DNA of 64,000 bases from Hippophae tibetana (lineage: Eukaryota; Streptophyta; Magnoliopsida; Rosales; Elaeagnaceae), in contig CM072806.1 in the NCBI GenBank assembly GCA_037013495.1, forward strand, positions 2,418,001-2,482,000. The letters are read 5' to 3'. The notes under the pieces are model-generated. The model worked only from the letters and a program-made list of their open reading frames with translations. It did no database searches and was not told the DNA's origin. Shown here in pieces: positions 58,161 through 64,000 of this stretch; position 1 is the stretch's first letter; the number at the start of each line of letters is the position of its first letter. The position numbers were made by a program, and so were the translations under genes.

Positions 58161-61148
58161 ATGTCAAGCCAAAAAATAGATATTGAGAAATTTATGACAA
58201 TAATAATTTCTCTTTATGGCAAAGGAGTATGAAGGATATTCTCATTCAACAGAAGGTTCATAAGGTGTTGTTGGGAAAAGAAAAGAAGATAGCAACCGTT
58301 ACCGAGGAACAGTGTGAGGAAATAGATGAGATTGCAGCTAGTACAATCCGTCTAAATCTCTCATACACTATCTTGCAAAATATTGAATCAAAAAATTGCA
58401 AGACTGCTAAAGAAACATAAGAGACTCTAGAAAATGTGTATATGTCAAAGAACCTTGCCAATAAATTTTATTTGTGAAAAGAGTTATATTAGATGAGGAA
58501 GGAATATAATATGAGCATGATCCAGCATGTTAGCGATTTCAACAGTAAGTTTTCAACAACAGTGATAATGAGCAAACAAATACCATAGACGAGTTCAATA
58601 TCGTTTATGATGAATATTTTGTCAATCTTGCATCACACGAGACCAACTGGGTGATTGATAGTGATGCTACAGTTCACGCTACATGGTGTAGAGAATTTTT
58701 CTCATCATACACACCTGGAATTTTGGTGTTGCTAGAATGGGAAATGAAGACTTGTCAAAGGTTGTAGGTAAAGGAGATGTTTGTTTGGAAACAGAGAACG
58801 GAACCAGACTATTTCTGAAGAATGTTAGGCATATTCTAGATATGTGCCTGAATTTGATCTTTGTGTGCAAACTTGCAAATGAAGGATATTGCAGTTCCTT
58901 CATTTATGACAAATGGAAACTTACAAAAGGCTCCTTAGTAGTGGCTAGAGGTGAGAAGCATACAACTCTGTGTATAATACAAGCGAAGCTCTCCACCGAC
59001 ACAGTAAATTCCATAGAAAAAGACAGTGCAACTGAGTTATGGCATAAGAGACTCAGTCAAATGGGTGAAAAAGGTTAAAAAGAAGATACTACCTGGAATG
59101 AATGAAGTACATTTGGAGAAATGTGTTCATTGTCTAATAGGAAAGCAAAACAGAGTTGATTTCAAGAGTTTCCTTCCTTCTAGAATGAATAATATTTTAG
59201 ATCTGATTCATTCAGATTTGTGTGGACCAATTCCAACGTCACTTGGTGGTGCTCAACACTTTTGTGACTTTCATTGATGATCATTCAATGAAGACATGGG
59301 TATATCTTCTAAAGACAAAGGATCATGTGCTAGATGTCTTCAAAGAATTTCATACCTCAGTTGAGAGACATAAAGGAAAGAAGTTGAAATGCATCCGAAC
59401 AGACAATGGTGGAGAATACACCAGACCTTTCCATGTTTATTGCAAAAAGCATGGTATTTGACATCAAATGACACCTCCAAAGACACTACAGTTGAATGGC
59501 TTAGCTAAGAGGATGAACAGAACTTTGATAGAGAGAGTTATATGTCTACTCTCACATGCAAAGTTGCCTAAAACTTTTTAGGGTGAAACCATACTCACAG
59601 TTGCACATGTATTGAATCTTTCACCTTGTACTCCTCTCAAGATGGATGTTCTAGATAAAGTGTGGTCAGAAAAAGATATTTCCTATGATCATCTACGAGT
59701 GTTTGGCTGGAAAGCATTTATTCATATCTCCAAGGATGAGAGATCCAAACTTGATGCCAAAACAATACACTGTATTTTTATTGGCTATGGTCAAGATCAA
59801 TTTGGCTATAGATTTTACGATCCAATTGTAAAGAGACTTGTCAAGAGTTGTGATGTTGTATTTTTTGAAGATGATACCATTGAAAATACTATCAAAATGA
59901 GGAAAGATGTTCCAAATTCTAATGGTGACTCATCAGATTTGGAATTAATTCCTCCAACATCAGTGCCAAGACAAGTTGGAGATGAAGACCAAGTTTATCC
60001 ACCTGATGAAGATGATGCTCTCATAAAAGTTGGTTCTGAGGATGAGGGAAATAATGATGTTCATTATCCAGTACCAAGACCTGCAGCTTCTCTTATTCCA
60101 CTGAGAAGAAGTGATGGAGTGAGACGACCCCCTATCTCATATCCTTCAGATGAGTATGTTACTTTCACTGATGGGGGAGAACCTAAGAGTTATGAAGAGG
60201 CCATGAATGAAAAATCCAAACAAAAATGGATTGAAGCCATGCAAGATGAGATGAAGTCCTTGCATGAGAACAAAACCTTTGAGTTGATGAAGTTTCCCAA
60301 AGGGACGAAGGCCTTGAAATATAAATGGGTGTTCAAGGTGAAGCGTGAAAGACACAGTTCCAGTCCGTAATACAAAGCCAGACTGGTTGCCAAAGGATTC
60401 AACCAAAGAAATTGTGTTGACTTTGATCGGATTTTCTCTCCAGTTGTGAAAATGACATTCATATGTACTGTGCTAGGGTTAGCAGTAAGTCTTGACTTGG
60501 AGGTTGATCAAATGGATGTCAAAACTGTCTTCCTATATGATGACTTGGAAGAATATATATACATGGAGCGGTCATAGGGTTTTCAACAAAAGAAGATTAT
60601 GTCTGTAAATTGAAGAAAAGTCTCTACGGCTTAAAAGAGGCACCAAGACAATAATACAAAAAGTTTGAGTCTGTTATAGGAAAGTAAGGCTACAAAAAGA
60701 CTACTTCAAACCATTGTGTTTTTGTGTAGAAATTCTTTAACGGTGATTCCATTATTCTTTTGCTCTATGTGGATGATATGTTGATTGTTGGCCAAAATAT
60801 TTATATAATCAACAACTTGAAAACGTAGTTGAGTAAGTCTTTTTCCATGAAATACTTGGGGCCAGCAAAGTAGATTTTTGGCATGAGTATTATTAGAGAC
60901 AGAGGTGCCAAGAAATTATGGTTGTCACAGGAAAAGTACATTGAGAAAGTAATTCAAAGATTTCATATAGATAAGGCTAAAGCGATTAGTTGTCCTTTTG
61001 CTAATCATTTTAAGCTAAGTTTAAGCAGAGTCCTTCTATAAACAAAGAGAAGGAAGAGATGGAAGAGGTTTCATATGCTTCAGCAGTTAGAAATCTAATG
61101 TATGCCATGATTTGTACACGGCCAAATATCACTCATGTAGTTGGAATT
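58161..61148 (+). pseudogene. copia gag-pol remnant of element B
   Basis: Gag starts at ATG 58161 and after a frame break continues as KDILIQQKVHKVLLGKEKK (58230 on). The protease motif reads WVIDSDATVHAT: the catalytic DSG is DSD (58663-58665). GAG-pre-integrase (ELWHKRLSQMG, CVHCLIGKQNR) lies near 59027-59150. Integrase has RTDNGGEYTRPF near 59398-59433, but LNGLAKRMNRT with the catalytic Glu changed to Lys (59507-59509). RT keeps LYVDDMLIVG near 60764-60795 between stops. Coding ends in RT where the deletion joins the LTR. Stops in several places rule out activity. Confidence 0.92.
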
Positions 61149-61149
61149 G

Positions 61150-61530
61150 TGTTTTTGCCTTAGAGATACATCAACACACCAAAACAAGAAGAGAAGCAAA
61201 ACCAAAAGAATAATTTCCTTTGAATAAAAATAGTGTTCTGTGTAAGAAAGTGAGAGAAAATATTTTAGAAAAATATTAGGATATTTTATAAAATAGGAGT
61301 GACAAAATAGTGAGTTTGGAAAATACTTATGTAATATTATTTTGAGTTTTTCTCAATTTATTGTATTGTCTCTCACTCTATACCCATTAATTTTATTAGT
61401 AGAATAAAAATATTTTTCAAAATTTATCCCGTGGACTTAACCCAAATTAAAGGATGAACCACGTTAATTTTCTGGTGTTATTATTCTACTCTGTTGAATT
61501 CATTTTATTTTTTACCCATTGTACCCAACA
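61150..61530 (+). repeat. 3' LTR of copia B, 5'-truncated
   Basis: Sequence from TTTTTGCCTTAGAGATACAT to GTACCCAACA matches the second part of the 5' LTR. The first part, including the 19-bp array and TATA, is absent. The junction with RT sequence shows only about 2 bp of shared sequence. Confidence 0.88.
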
Positions 61531-61535
61531 CTTAT
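61531..61535 (+). repeat. target site duplication CTTAT, right of copia B
   Basis: This is the second copy of the CTTAT at 57491-57495. Confidence 0.88.
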
Positions 61536-62927
61536 AACATGAACAAATTTGTGTGTAGATCATGTCATACTCCCTCGATCTTATATATAGCACTTGCCTC
61601 CAACAGGCGACATCCGAGAAGAGAGAGATTGATATTGCTTGCAATTGGCATGCAGTTAAAGTGGACTGAAGGTTGCTGCCTAAAACTGCACCAAACTACA
61701 AACGTGTTCTATCGAATGCCACTATTCGCTCACATATTATGCTTTACAATGAAGATCCATTCATGTTACCCGAGTAAAGGTTTTATTTTTATATCATACT
61801 AAGTTAGGATTTCTTTTTGAAATATCTTTTTATGAATTTATATAGTTATTTGGAAGTGATTTTAGTTCACATAAGTCATATATGTTTAACAAAAATTTGA
61901 TTCATCATCAAAGTTATGCCTAATTCAAAATGTATTGTAAATTTGTTTTAATCATTCAATTATTTTGATTAAAATTAAAAAAATGTTTGATTTATTTTTT
62001 CCTAAGTTTTAAATAAGCAATAACTTTAGAATAAAATTTAGTATTCAAGATTTTATTAAAAAAAAATGGTGCATGCTTATTGACGGGTGACAATTCTTAA
62101 GTCATGTATTCTTGTTGTGTTTGTATCTTCTCATTTAGGTTTTTTAGTCAAAATTCTCGTATATTTTTAATAATGTTAAAAATATGTCTTGTAAGTGAAT
62201 TATTATATTTTTTTAATTTTACATGTTTAAAAATTATGTGATAAAAAATAAATAAATAAAATTAATAATAAAATTTTGAGATAATTAAAACATACTTATA
62301 AAAAATTAAAGTTAAGAAAACTCAATATTATAAAAAGAATCAATAATTAATTTAACAAAAAGTAAATTTTATTTGGCCGGATTGAATGCACGTAACAAGA
62401 TATATATATTAACTACACTAATTGCATATTTATAATTAGATTCAAATGTTATATTTTTTTTTCATCTTTTATGTCGTCAAGCCACGATATTATCCAATTT
62501 TAATATATGAATTGATTCAATGATAATGTTATCCAATTTCAATTGCGGTAAGAATGTGGTTATTCTTTTATCCAACCAACACTACTAATTTCAAACTTTC
62601 ACCCTATTTTTTATCAGAACCATATCCTATTTTTATAATTATGAGATAAAGTTTATTATAAACTAAAAAAAACATAGAGGATAAAATAAAAAAGAAAAGC
62701 CAAATTATTTTGTCTCTAAAAACTATCAATAAGTTTCTGTAGATTTCAGAATATATAGCTGCTATTGACTCGGATTTATCCAAAATTAAGCATAAATAAC
62801 ACCAACATTTTCCCTTCTATTTTTCTGTTTTTTTACTCATCACAAAAAAAAATTAGCCTAAGTCTTAGAAAAAATATAAAAATTAGCCTAATTAATTTTC
62901 TATAATTTTATTGGAAATATGTGGCTC
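61536..62927. other. intergenic region before the thioredoxin-like gene
   Basis: The part next to the copia insertion (61536-61790) is less AT-rich and holds an open frame without recognisable domain. The rest is AT-rich spacer. No gene was identified. Confidence 0.55.
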
Positions 62928-62935
62928 CACGTGTC
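62928..62935. promoter_or_regulatory. G-box/ABRE-like CACGTGTC
   Basis: CCACGTGTCA about 500 bp upstream of the thioredoxin-like start. ACGTGTC is a bZIP-type core often found upstream of light- and ABA-responsive genes. Role inferred from position only. Confidence 0.4.
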
Positions 62936-63231
62936 ACACAACTCACATTCATCGGTCACCTTCCATTAAAGTCAGGTCTCTCAGTTTCGGTTCCTACAAC
63001 CTTATCCAATATCCAAAACAAAATAAAAATAAAAAATTGGTCGAATATCTAAAATTCAAATTTTGTGATACAGTTGCTCCCCACAAAACGCAAGGAGCCA
63101 AATAAATTCTGCACCGTTAGATTCAATATTCCCAAATCAACTAATAAATTGTTTCATCTTACGGTCAAACATTTCCGAGGCAACTTTTTCTGGGTGTCTG
63201 CAAGGAAATTACAAAACTTCACACATCATTC

Positions 63232-63239
63232 TATAAAAA
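63232..63239 (+). promoter_or_regulatory. TATA box candidate of the thioredoxin-like gene
   Basis: TATAAAAA lies about 195 bp upstream of the ATG, followed by a TC-rich leader. Confidence 0.45.
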
Positions 63240-63428
63240 AATAAAAATAAAACCTTTGACTTTTTTTCTCATATCTTGCCTCTATCCAAAGCAAAGTTTC
63301 CATTTTTTCTTGGTAACCATTAAAAGTTTTACCTTTTTCTTCTTCGTTTCCACTTTTTGGAATTTGGGTTCTTCCATTTTGCTGGTTTTTTATCTAAAAA
63401 TTTAAGTTTTATCTCTCTTTCTTCTCTA

Positions 63429-64000
63429 ATGGCTGATGTTTTGAGCAAAACCAAATTTTTTTCTTCTTATAATCACAAAGTCTCCGTTTTTCCAAAGAGT
63501 TGTGTATTTGATAAATCTGGTTCTTCTTTGAAACTCAAATCCTCAAAGATATCATCTTTATCGATTTCTTCAAGCAGTGATTTTCTCGGCAGAAGAATTG
63601 TGCCTCAAGAAGACAAGCCTTTGTTGCCCAATAGTAGGACTTCTCGTTCCAATGCTTTTTTGGTTAATGCCCAGGTTGGTGGGTTTGAATTTTTTTCTTT
63701 CTTTCTTATTTGCTTATTTGATTTGGCTCTATTGGTGGACATGACTTTTTTTTTAAAGATTTTTCTTACTTTTTTTTATTTTAATTTCTGGGTTGGTTCT
63801 TGAATTTACTTGGACCGTTTCTAAATTTTATAAAATTTATAATTTACAGACAAGTCTTCGGATTGGGAAAGCTCATAAATGGTGGGAGAAGGGACTAAAA
63901 CCAAACATGAGAGAGATCACATCTGCTCAAGACTTGGTAGATTCCTTACTTAGTGCTGGGGATAAGCTGGTAGTTGTTGACTTCTTCTCTCCTGGTTGTG
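63429..64000 (+). CDS. ACHT4: ACHT-type plastid thioredoxin (ACHT4-like), 5' part
   Basis: Exon 1 is 63429-63674. Exon 2 starts at 63850 and runs off the window. Splice sites are GT/AG in phase 0. MADVLSKTKFF starts a Ser/Lys-rich region of about 80 residues typical of a chloroplast transit peptide. After it comes TSLRIGKAHKWWEKGLKPNM and REITSAQDLVDSLLSAGDKL, then VVVDFFSPGC. This matches the start of the Arabidopsis atypical Cys/His-rich thioredoxins ACHT4/ACHT3 (thioredoxin-like 1 proteins), which pass oxidation from 2-Cys peroxiredoxin to plastid targets. The window ends at the first Cys of the expected CGGC active site. The start is the first ATG that gives a plausible transit peptide. 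Which ACHT paralog it is cannot be decided. Confidence 0.9.

Larger units (their letters stand above)
57496..61530 (+). mobile_element. Ty1/copia retrotransposon B (same family as A), 4,035 bp, decayed
   Basis: The 5' LTR (57496-58024), primer binding site, gag, protease, integrase, RT and a truncated 3' LTR lie in order, bounded by a perfect CTTAT duplication. From about 59320 on the DNA is nearly collinear with element A from about 8. RNase H, the polypurine tract and the first half of the 3' LTR were removed by one deletion near 61150. A second deletion removed the gag zinc knuckle region near 58550-58620. The insertion lies 165 bp after the 65K pseudogene. Confidence 0.94.

Noticed and set aside
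62911-63105. 64-codon ORF before the thioredoxin-like gene
   Set aside because: It lies in the promoter region, is low complexity and has no domain.
63357-63428. Upstream extension of the thioredoxin-like frame to 63357
   Set aside because: It would start at TTG. The first ATG at 63429 gives a normal transit peptide start.
1-64000. CRISPR arrays, bacterial operons, rRNA or tRNA genes
   Set aside because: None seen. Tandem repeats here lack spacers, gene structure is eukaryotic, and no tRNA A/B box pair or rRNA core was recognised.

Overview
This is a gene-poor, strongly AT-rich window of a eudicot plant nuclear genome. The evidence is intron-containing plant gene families (two NAC transcription factors, a EUL-domain lectin, PPR proteins, a plastid ACHT-type thioredoxin), Ty1/copia retrotransposons, a TRIM, MITE-like elements and many (AT)n microsatellites. 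I cannot fix the species from sequence alone. All homology calls come from reading translations against remembered family sequences, not from a search.

Layout. 1-3020 is the decayed 3' part of a Ty1/copia element (element A), inserted in a P-class PPR gene whose 3' part survives as a pseudogene to 3796. 3797-12860 is AT-rich intergenic DNA with a probable hAT-type MITE at 5026-5280. 13093-15424 is a NAC047/SHYG-like gene. 15425-21700 holds a long imperfect inverted repeat (16373-17149), a cluster of CACGTGGC boxes, a BED/hAT transposase remnant and a copia gag remnant. 21775-29664 is an EULS3-like lectin gene. Its first intron carries a 5.5-kb decayed copia element (element C, 22522-28005) bounded by a perfect 5-bp target duplication. 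29665-43100 is intergenic and contains a 331-bp TRIM (32653-32983). 43453-45779 is a NAC087/NAC046-like gene. 49938-52613 (minus) is an intronless PLS/E-class PPR gene like OTP87. 52981-57330 is a broken copy of the minor-spliceosome U11/U12-65K gene. 57496-61530 is a second copy of the element A family (element B), with PBS and a perfect CTTAT target duplication. 63429-64000 is the 5' end of an ACHT-type thioredoxin gene cut by the window edge.

Five genes look alive: NAC047-like, EULS3-like, NAC087-like, OTP87-like and the ACHT-like fragment. They do not form a pathway as a set, although the two NACs, and EULS3 through ABA, belong to senescence and stress biology. The two NAC genes lie about 28 kb apart on the same strand. 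This recalls Arabidopsis, where ANAC046 and ANAC047 have consecutive locus numbers. I did not find a convincing new biological system. The most noteworthy structures are the long inverted repeat, the tandem 19-bp LTR array resembling the Tto1 stress-responsive motif, the TRIM, the intronic copia insertion, the stop codon split by an intron in the lectin gene, and the U11/U12-65K pseudogene.
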